This document shows positions 50,728 to 58,612 of a stretch of 64,000 nucleotides of DNA, piece after piece (position 1 is the first letter of the stretch; each line of letters opens with the position of its first letter). The stretch is from AWTP1-13 sp035550075 (GTDB lineage Bacteria > Pseudomonadota > Alphaproteobacteria > Rhizobiales > Hyphomicrobiaceae). The translations under genes and the position numbers were made by a program. The notes under the pieces are model-generated. The model worked only from the letters and a program-made list of their open reading frames with translations, made no database searches and was not told the DNA's origin. The stretch covers positions 8,138-72,137 of the forward strand of contig DASZQG010000049.1 in assembly GCA_035550075.1 (NCBI GenBank), read 5' to 3'.

Positions 50728-52293
50728 TCAATCGGGTTCCTGAAACACTTCATCGCGGCTCTTGCGCATGGCGGGCAGCGTGGCGGCGATCACCAGCACC
50801 AGCGCCAGCACGACGAAGGTGGCGCTCAGGGGCCGCTCCAGGAAGGTCAGGAAGCTGCCGCGCGAGAGCACCAGCGCCTGGCGCAGCTTCTCCTCCATCA
50901 GCTCGCCCAGCACGAACCCCAGCAGCAGCGGCGCCGGCTCGAAGCCGAACTTGATGAGCGCATAGCCGAACAGGCCGAAGCCGGCCGTCATGTAGACCTC
51001 GACGCCGGAATTCTTGATCGAGTAGATGCCGATGCAGCACAGCAGCACGATCAGCGGGAACATCAGGCGGTAAGGCACCTTGAGAAAGCGCACCCACAGG
51101 CCGATCAGCGGCAGGTTGATGATCAGCAGCATGACGTTGCCGATCCACATCGAGGCGATCATGCCCCAGAACAGGTCCGGCTGCTTGTTGATGATGTCCG
51201 GACCTGGCTGGATGCCGTGCAGGGTCATGGCGCCGACCATCAGCGCCATCACCGCGTTGGGCGGGATGCCGAGCGTCAGCAGGGGGATGAACGCGGTCTG
51301 CGCGCCGGCGTTGTTCGCCGATTCCGGACCGGCCACGCCTTCGATGGCGCCGTTGCCGAAGCGCGAGGGATCCTTGGCGAGCTTCTTTTCCAGCGTGTAG
51401 GACGCAAACGGCCCGAGCACCGCGCCGTTGCCCGGCAGCAGGCCGAGCACCGAGCCGAGCAGGGTGCCGCGCACGATCGGGCCGGTCGACTGCCGTATCT
51501 CGCCGCGGTTCGGGAGCAGCCGGCCGATGGCGCCCTCGACGACCCCGCGCGACTGCACGCTCTCCAGGTTGCGGAGGATTTCGGTGACGCCGAAGGTGCC
51601 CATCGCCAGCACCGCGACGTCGAAGCCGTCGGCGATCTGCAGCCAGCCGAAGGTGAGGCGGAGCTGGGTGCTTTCCAGGTCGGTGCCGACCGTGGACAGC
51701 AGAACGCCGACCAGGATGATCGCCACCGCCTTCATCACCGAGCCGCGCGCCAGCACCACCGCGAACAAGAGGCCGAGCACGATCAGCGAGAAATATTCAG
51801 CGGGCCCGAATTTCAGCGCCATGTTGGTGAGCGGCAGCGCCAGCGCGGCAATGATGACGGTCGAGACGCAGCCGGCGAAGAACGAGCCGATGGCGGCGAT
51901 GCCGAGCGCGGCGCCGGCGCGGCCCTGGCGTGCCATCTGGTAGCCGTCGAGCGTGGTGACCACCGAGGTCACCTCGCCCGGAATGTTGACGAGAATGGCC
52001 GTGGTCGAGCCGCCGTACTGGGCGCCGTAGTAGATGCCCGCCAGCATGATGAGCGCGCCGACCGGATCGAGGCCGAACGTGATGGGCAGCAGCATGGTGA
52101 GCGTGGCCACCGGACCGATGCCGGGCAGCACGCCGATCAGTGTGCCGATCAGGCAACCGAGGAAGCACAGGCCCAGGTTCTTGAACGACAGCGCAACGTC
52201 CATGCCAAAAGCAAGGTTGTGCGTCAGGTCGGCCACGTGTGCGCCCAGGAAGCCGACAAGGTCGGACACGCCGAGGGTGGCGGCAACGATCAT
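50728..52293 (-). CDS. tctA: Tripartite tricarboxylate transporter, large membrane subunit
   Basis: The protein has 521 residues with about 12 hydrophobic segments. The TctA hallmark is GVLPGIGPVATLTMLLPITF, with the second copy-like motif SVLGLLPGNGAVLGPFASY and then GIPPNAVMALMVGAMTLHG. It forms the channel of a secondary TTT importer for carboxylates together with TctB and a periplasmic TctC. TctB lies 12 nt upstream; no TctC gene is present here. Confidence 0.95.
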   Translation of the reverse strand: MIVAATLGVSDLVGFLGAHVADLTHNLAFGMDVALSFKNLGLCFLGCLIGTLIGVLPGIGPVATLTMLLPITFGLDPVGALIMLAGIYYGAQYGGSTTAILVNIPGEVTSVVTTLDGYQMARQGRAGAALGIAAIGSFFAGCVSTVIIAALALPLTNMALKFGPAEYFSLIVLGLLFAVVLARGSVMKAVAIILVGVLLSTVGTDLESTQLRLTFGWLQIADGFDVAVLAMGTFGVTEILRNLESVQSRGVVEGAIGRLLPNRGEIRQSTGPIVRGTLLGSVLGLLPGNGAVLGPFASYTLEKKLAKDPSRFGNGAIEGVAGPESANNAGAQTAFIPLLTLGIPPNAVMALMVGAMTLHGIQPGPDIINKQPDLFWGMIASMWIGNVMLLIINLPLIGLWVRFLKVPYRLMFPLIVLLCCIGIYSIKNSGVEVYMTAGFGLFGYALIKFGFEPAPLLLGFVLGELMEEKLRQALVLSRGSFLTFLERPLSATFVVLALVLVIAATLPAMRKSRDEVFQEPD

Positions 52294-52305
52294 CAGCGCA
52301 CTGCC

Positions 52306-52809
52306 TCAGAACGGGTCATAGCCGAATGGAAACACGGGGATCGGCAAGCCCAGCAGGTATTTGAACAACACGATGGACACGGCGGTGATCACGATGGCGA
52401 ACACGATGATCTCGAGCGGGCGCGTATCGGGATCCGCGAGCGATGCAAAGATGACGGCAAGCGTGCCGGCGCAGGCGAGCCCCAGCGGATCGATGGTGAG
52501 TCCGAACAGGACAAATGAGCCCAGCACGAACACGGGGCCGCGCCATGCCCACCTCTCGAGCCCCGGACCGAAGAAGAGCATGCTCCGCGCCACCAGCACG
52601 ATGCCGAACAGGCCGACGAGCGCGGCCACCCCTTTCGGGAGCATGCCCGGTCCGACCTCCGACAGGCTGCCCATCGACAGGTCGAACCCGCCGGCGAAGC
52701 CGAGGATGGCGACGGCAATCAGGAACAGGCCGCCGGCGAGATCGTGGGGCGACCTGACGAGGCCCCGCTCTGCGGGCGGCGTGCCGTCCCCCGGCGCTTG
52801 CAAAGTCAT
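52306..52809 (-). CDS. tctB: Tripartite tricarboxylate transporter, small membrane subunit
   Basis: The protein has 167 residues with four hydrophobic helices (DLAGGLFLIAVAILGFAGGF near the start; GPGMLPKGVAALVGLFGIVLV split). This is the usual size and pattern of TctB. GGGAGGGAAG precedes the ATG. It is the first gene of the tctB-tctA-amidase unit, and 130 bp separate it from the FAD/Fe-S gene stop. Confidence 0.9.
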   Translation of the reverse strand: MTLQAPGDGTPPAERGLVRSPHDLAGGLFLIAVAILGFAGGFDLSMGSLSEVGPGMLPKGVAALVGLFGIVLVARSMLFFGPGLERWAWRGPVFVLGSFVLFGLTIDPLGLACAGTLAVIFASLADPDTRPLEIIVFAIVITAVSIVLFKYLLGLPIPVFPFGYDPF

Positions 52810-52942
52810 CTTCCCTCCCCGTCGTTTTTTTGCTCGGGCCCCGGCGAGCGGTCTCTCCGCTCCTCGGCTGCACGGCTGCGGGAGCCTACCCGCGGCGCCC
52901 GGCAGCGTCTACGCCGGCGCGCGGACTGGCTAACGCGGCGGC

Positions 52943-55900
52943 TCACGAAGGCTTGATGGAATTTTCGCTGCGCGGTTGCGTCTCAGCCATCGCCTCGCTC
53001 AGCAGCCGGGCGACGTGCTGCGCCGCGCGGCCCGCCCCGTCGGCGATCTGGTGGCGGCAGGAGAAGCCGTCGGCGGCGATGGCGGTGGCGGCGGGCGCCT
53101 TGCGGACGGCGGGCAGCAGCGCCAGTTCGCCCATGGCCAGGGAGACATCGTAGGTGTCGGCGCCGTAGCCGAAGGCGCCGGCCATGCCGCAGCAGCTTGA
53201 ATCTACGGTCGCGACCTCGAATCCCTCGACCAGCCCCAGCGTCCGGGTGACCGCGTCCATCGCCGCGAACGCCTTCTGGTGGCAGTGGCCGTGCAGCAGG
53301 ATCTTGCGCGTCTGGCGGGCGATCGGGCCTTCGATGCGGCCGGCGGCGGCTTCGCCGGCGAGAAACTCCTCGAACAGGACGGCGTGTTTGGCCAGCCGGT
53401 CGGTCTCGGGGCCCGGCAGCATGGCCAGGAATTCATCGCGCAGCGTGAGCAGGCACGACGGCTCCAGGCCGACCACAGGCACGCCGCGGGCAAGGAACGG
53501 CGCCGCGGCATCCAGCACCCGGCGGGCTTCGGTGCGCGCCTCCTCGACCAGACCCGCCGACAGGAAGGTGCGGCCGCAGCAGAGCGGACGCGGCGGCCGG
53601 GCGTAGCCATTGCCGGTGGCCGCGCGCAGCACGCTGACGCGGTAGCCGAGCCGGCCGAGGACATCCACCGCGGCGCGCAGGTTCTCCGGCTCGAAATGGG
53701 CGTTGAAGGTGTCGGCGAACAGCGCGACCTCGCGCAGCGAGCCGGGGGCACCCGAGTTCTCCCCCCTCGAGGGTGCAGAGGCGTCGATCGCGCCGCGATC
53801 GTTTCCGTCCGGAGTTCTCCGATCCCTGGCCCCTCCCGGCCAGGGGGAGGGAAATCCGGCGACGGCCGCCGCCTCGAACACATCCCGCCGCCAGCGCGGC
53901 AGCCGGCGGCGCGCGGACAGGCCGGTCATCCCTTGCGTGAGGGCGGCGACGCCGGGGATGGCGTTGCGCGCGTTCATCAGCGGCGCCACCTTCGACGCGA
54001 ACGGCGCATAGCGCGGCAGGTAGGCGACCAGCCGGTCGCGCAGCGACAGGCCGCGCCGCGCGTTGGCCGCGGCCAGCACCTCGATTTTCATTTTCGCCAT
54101 GTCGACGCCGGTCGGGCACTCGCGCCGGCACCCCTTGCAGGAGACGCACAGCTTCATCGTCTCGAGCATGTCGTCGGAGGCGAAGGCGTCGGGTCCGAGC
54201 TGCCCCGAGATGGCGAGGCGCAACGCGTTCGCGCGCCCGCGGGTGACGTCGCGCTCGTTGCCCGTCATGCGAAACGAGGGGCACATGACGCCGGCGGCGT
54301 GCTTGCGGCACTCGCCGTTGTTGTTGCACATCTCCACCGCGCCCTGGAACCCGCCGCCCTGTCCCGGGTAGGCCGACCAGTCGAGCGCCATCGTCATTTC
54401 GCGCACGCGGTAGTCCGGTTTGAAGCGAAACAGCGTGCGGTCGTCCATGCGCGAGGGGCGCACGATTTTTCCCGGATTCATGAGGCCGGTTGGATCGAAC
54501 CGGTCCTTCACCTCCTCGAAAATCTCGACGGTCCTGCGCCCATACATCTTTTCGTGGAATTCGGAGCGGACCAGCCCGTCGCCGTGCTCGCCGGAGTGCG
54601 AGCCCTTGTATTGGCGCACCATGGCGAACGCCTCCTCGGCGATGGCGCGCATGGTGCGGGCATCCTTTTCCAGCTTCAGGTTGAGGACGGGGCGCACGTG
54701 CAGGCAACCGACGCTGGCGTGCGCGTACCAGGTGCCGCGCGTGCCGTGCCTGGCGAACACCTCCGTCAGCCGCTCGGTGTAGTCGGCGAGGTGTTCCAGC
54801 GGCACCGCGCAGTCCTCGATGAAGGAGACCGGTTTGCCCTCGCTTTTCATCGACATCATGATGTTGAGGCCGGAGGCGCGCACGCTCCACACGGCGGCCT
54901 GGCCCGCGGCGTCCGGCACTTTCACCACGCTGCCCGGAGAGCCGAGATCGCCCATCAGCTCTTCGAGGCGGCCGAGGCGGGTCAGATTTTCGGCCTGGTC
55001 GTCCTGCGCGAATTCGACCAGCAGCAGCGCGTCCGGTTGCCCGCGCACGTAGGCGTCCATCACCGGGCGGAACATGGCGATGTCGCGGGCGAGCTCGATC
55101 AGCGTGCGATCCACCACCTCCACCGCCACCGGCCCGAGCTTGACGATGTGCTGCGCGGCCTCCATCGCCTTGCGGAAGGTGGCGAAGTGGCAGATGCCGA
55201 GCGCCTTGTTCTTCGGCAGGGGCGACAGCTTGAGCGCGATCTGCCGCGAGACGGCGAGCGTGCCCTCCGAGCCGCACAGCAGCGTGGCGAGGTTCACCGG
55301 CGCGCTGCCCGGAACCAGCGCGTCGATCAGATAGCCGCCGACGCGGCGCGACACCTCGGGGAAGGCGTGCGCGATGTGGTCCGCCTCGCGCCGGCCGAGC
55401 GCGAGCAGGTCGCGGAACAGGGCAAGCGCGGTATCCTCACCACTGGCGCCGCGCGCATCCCCTCGCCCCGCTTGCGGGGAGAGGGCCAGGGTGAGGGGCG
55501 ATGCGGGGGAGGGTGAGCCTTGCGCGGGGAGAGGCAGCCCCAGGTTATGCCCCACCTCGCCGACCCGCGCCTCGCTGCCGTCGGGCAGGATGGCGTCGAT
55601 GGCGATCACGTTGTCGCGCATGATCCCGTAGCGGATCGAGCGCGTGCCGCACGAGTTGTTGCCGGTCATGCCGCCGATGGTGGCGCGGCTGGACGTCGAG
55701 ACGTCGACCGGAAACCACAGGCCCGTCGGCTTGAGCTTTCGGTTCAGCTCGTCCAGCACGATGCCCGGTTCGACGAGGCAGGTGCGCGCCTCGGCGTCCG
55801 TGCTCACGATCCGGTTCAGGTACTTCGAGAAATCGAGCACCAGCGCGCGCCCCACCGTCTGCCCGGATTGGGAGGTGGCGCCGCCGCGCGGCAGGATGGG

Positions 55901-56113
55901 CACGCCCTCCTCGCGGGCGATGGCCATCGCGGCGTGCACGTCGGCCGCCGTTTTCGGCACCACCACGCCCAGCGGCTCGATCTGGTAGTGTGAGGCGTCG
56001 GTGGAATAGCGCCCCCGGGAAAAAGCATCGAAGAGAACCTCGCCCTCCAGCGCCGCCTTGAGGCGCGCGGCAAGCCGGTGCGAGGCAGGGCGGGCGGAGG
56101 TCGATGCGGGCAT
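52943..56113 (-). CDS. Large FAD-linked oxidase / Fe-S oxidoreductase fusion (GlcD-GlcF type), with in-frame repeat insertions
   Basis: The protein has 1056 residues. The FAD PCMH-type domain (about 30-250) has ILPRGGATSQSGQTVGRAL and NSCGTRSIRYG. An FAD-oxidase C-terminal domain follows, then a 4Fe-4S region (CVSCKGCRRECPTGVDM, and an earlier CNNNGECRK). Two CCG-type domains have LCCGRTFLSAG and DSSCCGMAGAFGYG. This is the layout of D-lactate/glycolate/2-hydroxyglutarate dehydrogenases that donate to the electron chain. Two in-frame low-complexity insertions with palindromic DNA (near 55459-55535 and 53754-53852) enlarge it beyond the usual 950-1000. Confidence 0.92.
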   Translation of the reverse strand: MPASTSARPASHRLAARLKAALEGEVLFDAFSRGRYSTDASHYQIEPLGVVVPKTAADVHAAMAIAREEGVPILPRGGATSQSGQTVGRALVLDFSKYLNRIVSTDAEARTCLVEPGIVLDELNRKLKPTGLWFPVDVSTSSRATIGGMTGNNSCGTRSIRYGIMRDNVIAIDAILPDGSEARVGEVGHNLGLPLPAQGSPSPASPLTLALSPQAGRGDARGASGEDTALALFRDLLALGRREADHIAHAFPEVSRRVGGYLIDALVPGSAPVNLATLLCGSEGTLAVSRQIALKLSPLPKNKALGICHFATFRKAMEAAQHIVKLGPVAVEVVDRTLIELARDIAMFRPVMDAYVRGQPDALLLVEFAQDDQAENLTRLGRLEELMGDLGSPGSVVKVPDAAGQAAVWSVRASGLNIMMSMKSEGKPVSFIEDCAVPLEHLADYTERLTEVFARHGTRGTWYAHASVGCLHVRPVLNLKLEKDARTMRAIAEEAFAMVRQYKGSHSGEHGDGLVRSEFHEKMYGRRTVEIFEEVKDRFDPTGLMNPGKIVRPSRMDDRTLFRFKPDYRVREMTMALDWSAYPGQGGGFQGAVEMCNNNGECRKHAAGVMCPSFRMTGNERDVTRGRANALRLAISGQLGPDAFASDDMLETMKLCVSCKGCRRECPTGVDMAKMKIEVLAAANARRGLSLRDRLVAYLPRYAPFASKVAPLMNARNAIPGVAALTQGMTGLSARRRLPRWRRDVFEAAAVAGFPSPWPGGARDRRTPDGNDRGAIDASAPSRGENSGAPGSLREVALFADTFNAHFEPENLRAAVDVLGRLGYRVSVLRAATGNGYARPPRPLCCGRTFLSAGLVEEARTEARRVLDAAAPFLARGVPVVGLEPSCLLTLRDEFLAMLPGPETDRLAKHAVLFEEFLAGEAAAGRIEGPIARQTRKILLHGHCHQKAFAAMDAVTRTLGLVEGFEVATVDSSCCGMAGAFGYGADTYDVSLAMGELALLPAVRKAPAATAIAADGFSCRHQIADGAGRAAQHVARLLSEAMAETQPRSENSIKPS
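53754..53852. repeat. In-frame palindromic insertion in the FAD/Fe-S gene (2)
   Basis: The DNA contains CCCTGGCC / GGCCAGGG arms and two copies of GAGTTCTCC (53754 and 53812). It encodes FPSPWPGGARDRRTPDGN and SAPSRGENSG-type residues between two normal parts of the protein (about residues 755-790). The frame stays open. Confidence 0.75.
55459..55535. repeat. In-frame palindromic insertion in the FAD/Fe-S gene (1)
   Basis: The hairpin CCCCGCTTGCGGGG (55466-55479) sits in a purine/pyrimidine-rich unit (GGGGAGAGGGCCAGGGTGAG) related to the intergenic repeat at 48337. It encodes SPASPLTLALSPQAGRG within the FAD domain (about residues 195-220), a segment absent from typical homologues. Confidence 0.8.
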
Positions 56114-56253
56114 GAGCGGCGGCGGCTCTCAGGTTACGCGTCGCCGCGCCCCAGCGAGCCGGCGCCGGGAGTATAACCACGAGCCCTTGCGGGAGGCAGG
56201 TCATTCCGCGGGTGCCGCTGGCGCCGTCGCCAGGCCTTGCGCCTCGCCACGCG

Positions 56254-56529
56254 TTATGCGCTCTGGCCGAACCGCACCCGGGCGCGCGCCCGCGCCTTGG
56301 CCGCCTCCATCTCGCGGTTGCGCGGCGGGCTTCCGGTCTCCAGCGACGCCAGCAGGCGCGAAGCCGCCGCCGACACCTCATCAACCGCCCGCATGAAGGC
56401 GACGGCATTCACCTGCGAGGGTGCGTTGAAACCGCTCAGCTTGCGCACGAACTGGAGCGATGCGGCGCGGATTTCGTCATCGGTCGCTGGCGGCTCGAAG
56501 TTGAAAAGAGTGCGGATATTGCGGCACAT
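56254..56529 (-). CDS. DUF2277 protein
   Basis: The protein has 91 residues, starting MCRNIRTLFNFEPPATDDEI, which is the diagnostic beginning of DUF2277. FVRKLSGFNAPSQVN and a C-terminal Arg/Ala-rich helix follow. Function unknown. The ATG at 56529 fits the family start; the frame extends upstream to 56574. It is transcribed divergently from the DUF4440 gene. Confidence 0.93.
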   Translation of the reverse strand: MCRNIRTLFNFEPPATDDEIRAASLQFVRKLSGFNAPSQVNAVAFMRAVDEVSAAASRLLASLETGSPPRNREMEAAKARARARVRFGQSA

Positions 56530-56636
56530 GCCAAGACCTCGCTCACAAAAAGGGAACCTGCGGCGGCCCCGCATTTCGGCCCATAGTTTAAGAGATACCG
56601 CTCACCGGGCAAGCAACCGAGCAAGGAGCTCCCCCC

Positions 56637-57020
56637 ATGGATGAGGACGAACGCGCCATTCGCGCGCTGATCGCCGGTTGGATGGCCGCGATCAAGGCCG
56701 GCGACACGGCCAAGGTGCTGGGCCTCATGACCGAGGACGTGGTGTTCATGGTGCCCGGCCACGCGCCGTTCGGAAAGGCGGAGTTCGCCGCCGCGGCGCA
56801 GGCAATGCAGGGCGCGCGCATCGAGGGGCGAAGCGACATACGCGAGCTCAAGGTTCTCGGGGACTGGGCCTTTGTGCGCGCCTATCTGGAGGTGGAGATG
56901 ACGCCGCCTGGCGGGGCCGCGCAGCGGCGAACCGGCCACACGCTCACGCTGCTGCGCAAGCAGCCCGACGGCCGCTGGCTGCTCGCGCGCGACGCCAATC
57001 TCCTGACCGCTCAGGCATAA
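56637..57020 (+). CDS. DUF4440/SgcJ-like NTF2-fold protein
   Basis: The protein has 127 residues. DEDERAIRALIAGWMAAIKAGDT, then LMTEDVVFMVPGHAPFGKAEF and HTLTLLRKQPDGRWLLARDAN are typical of SgcJ/EcaC-like SnoaL proteins. No active site can be read. GAAGGAG-like spacing before ATG 56637 (CAAGGAGCTCC) is convincing. It ends just before a strong hairpin shared with the convergent SPW gene. Confidence 0.88.
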   Translation: MDEDERAIRALIAGWMAAIKAGDTAKVLGLMTEDVVFMVPGHAPFGKAEFAAAAQAMQGARIEGRSDIRELKVLGDWAFVRAYLEVEMTPPGGAAQRRTGHTLTLLRKQPDGRWLLARDANLLTAQA

Positions 57021-57021
57021 A

Positions 57022-57048
57022 GGCGGCGGCCCCGGCGGAGCCGCCGCC
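57022..57048. terminator. Bidirectional terminator-like hairpin
   Basis: Perfect 9-bp arms GGCGGCGGC / GCCGCCGCC have a 9-nt loop, flanked by AAA on the left and TTT on the right. The hairpin lies 1 nt after the DUF4440 stop and before the convergent SPW gene stop. The U-tract is short, so it may only stall polymerase. Confidence 0.65.
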
Positions 57049-57069
57049 TTTGCCGCCGTGACCGCCGGT

Positions 57070-57462
57070 CTAGGCCCGGCGTCCGGCCGCCTGCTGCATG
57101 GAATTCAGGTCCCAGATCGACAGGATGACGACCAGGGCGCCCACGATCAGGGCGTTCCACAACGTCGTCTTGTCGCCGCTGAACTTCAGCACCCATGGCG
57201 ATATGAACAGCCAGGCGCCTGCCACCAGGTTGACCCATTCCTCCCATGGTTGCGCGCGTGCCAGCGCCGCTATCGACAGCGCGCCGATGATGACGCCGAC
57301 GATCCAGGCATCCCAGGCCGCAGCCGCCACGATGTGCTCGCTGCTGGTGCCCGGAGCGAAGCGCAGCACCCAGGGAGAGATGAACAGCCAGACCGCAAGC
57401 ACCAGGTTGCCCCAGTCCTGCCATTGGTTGTTCGCGAGATCTCTGCCGCGTGTGTTGGTCAT
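57070..57462 (-). CDS. SPW-repeat membrane protein
   Basis: The protein has 130 residues with four hydrophobic helices. The motif WLFISPWVL occurs twice (WVLRF and WVLKF contexts), the defining SPW repeat. It is an inner-membrane protein of unknown role. AGGAGG lies before ATG 57462; a longer frame to 57495 exists but lacks support. Confidence 0.93.
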   Translation of the reverse strand: MTNTRGRDLANNQWQDWGNLVLAVWLFISPWVLRFAPGTSSEHIVAAAAWDAWIVGVIIGALSIAALARAQPWEEWVNLVAGAWLFISPWVLKFSGDKTTLWNALIVGALVVILSIWDLNSMQQAAGRRA

Positions 57463-57774
57463 TCCAGCCTCCTCATGTTCATTGCTGATCCTCAAGCGCT
57501 GCGGTCGTAACCGGAAAGCGCCTCGTCAGATCGAACCGGTGGGAGCATGAACCCGGCCGGGACGCCGCCTGCGCTGCGCCGCCGGCTGGCCATCGACTCG
57601 GTCTCGCAGAAGCAACGGCCGGGGCGGGACGGGGTTGCGCGTGCGGCAAAAAAATCCGGATTTGCGGCAGGGACTTTTGGGGGGCCTCCCTGCCGGCTTC
57701 GGCTTGGCTGGCAGGCGCAATTGAGAGACAGTGCCGGGCCGGGACCATCCGGCCTGAAAAAAGGGATCGCACCT
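57463..57774. other. Intergenic region before the OsmC gene
   Basis: The 312 bp stretch reads without a supported gene. A frame continuous with the OsmC gene is open back to 57547, but it is low-complexity and lacks domain similarity. It likely holds the OsmC promoter and the divergent SPW promoter. Confidence 0.4.
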
Positions 57775-58281
57775 ATGGATGCCGCCGCGCTCAAGGCCCT
57801 GCAGGCCCCCCTCAAGGACAGGTATCGCGAGGCGCCGGAGGCCGCCGTTGTCACGCTCAAGGCGGAGGGACGGCTTGGCGAGGGCGTGACCTGCTCGCTG
57901 CAGACCGGCAAGGCGCTGGTGGAAGCGGGCCTCCACCCCGCCACCGGCGGCAGCGGCCAGAGCGCGTGCTCCGGCGACATGCTGCTGGAGGCGCTGGTCG
58001 CGTGTGCCGGCGTGACCTTGAACGCGGTGGCGACCGCGCTCGGCCTTGCCGTCCGCGATGCCAGGGTCAAGGCGGAGGGTGATCTGGATTTCCGCGGGAC
58101 GCTGGGGGTGGCCAAGGATGCGCCGGTGGGCTTCCGCGCCATCCGCCTGTCTTTCGAGATCGACGGCGACCTGACGGAGGAGCAGCGCGCAACCCTGATG
58201 AAGCTCACCGAGCGCTACTGCGTGGTGTACCAGACGCTGCGCGCGGCGCCGCCGATCGACGTCACCAGCCGCATGGTGTGA
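57775..58281 (+). CDS. OsmC/Ohr-family peroxidase-like protein
   Basis: The protein has 168 residues. The family's two redox Cys are present in LVACAGVTLNAVA and LTERYCVVYQTL. GLHPATGGSGQSACSGDMLLEAL precedes the first. It may reduce organic hydroperoxides or act in an OsmC-like stress function. AAGGGA lies upstream of ATG 57775. The Kazal gene begins 3 nt after its stop. Confidence 0.9.
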   Translation: MDAAALKALQAPLKDRYREAPEAAVVTLKAEGRLGEGVTCSLQTGKALVEAGLHPATGGSGQSACSGDMLLEALVACAGVTLNAVATALGLAVRDARVKAEGDLDFRGTLGVAKDAPVGFRAIRLSFEIDGDLTEEQRATLMKLTERYCVVYQTLRAAPPIDVTSRMV

Positions 58282-58284
58282 GCG

Positions 58285-58599
58285 ATGCGCCGTTTCCGCT
58301 TGGGTTTGTTTTCTCTGCTGGCGGCCTTGGCGCTGTCGGGGCAGACCTTGCCCACGGCGGCGGCCGGGCTCGGCGAGGCGTGCGGCGGACCGCATCGCAT
58401 CGCCTGCAGCAGCGGATTGTGGTGCGAGCCCGCGCCCGGCCGTTGCGGCAGGCGGCACGCCAGGGGCACCTGTGTGAAGGCGTCCCCCATGTGCATCAAG
58501 ATCTGGCGGCCGGTGTGCGGCTGCGACGGCAAGACCTACGGCAACGATTGCGAGCGGCGCTCCCACCGCGTGCCCAAGCGGGCGGACGGCCCCTGCTGA
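58285..58599 (+). CDS. Secreted Kazal-type protease inhibitor-like protein
   Basis: The protein has 104 residues with a signal peptide (GLFSLLAALALSGQTLPTAAA). An IGFBP-like Cys-rich segment (GEACGGPHRIACSSGLWCEP) is followed by a Kazal domain with CIKIWRPVCGCDGKTYGND and a final Cys (pattern of six Cys). It may inhibit serine proteases in the periplasm or outside the cell. Bacterial Kazal proteins are rare but known. It follows OsmC directly. Confidence 0.9.
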   Translation: MRRFRLGLFSLLAALALSGQTLPTAAAGLGEACGGPHRIACSSGLWCEPAPGRCGRRHARGTCVKASPMCIKIWRPVCGCDGKTYGNDCERRSHRVPKRADGPC

Positions 58600-58612
58600 G
58601 GGCGCGCGCCGC

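Noticed and set aside
49345..52518. Open frame of about 1057 codons on the plus strand opposite the amidase and tctA/tctB
   Set aside because: It is antisense to three clear genes, has no domain, and is full of Gly/Arg/His/Gln typical of a high-G+C shadow.
53279..55516. Plus-strand open frame antisense to the FAD/Fe-S gene
   Set aside because: Low-complexity shadow of a strongly supported gene.
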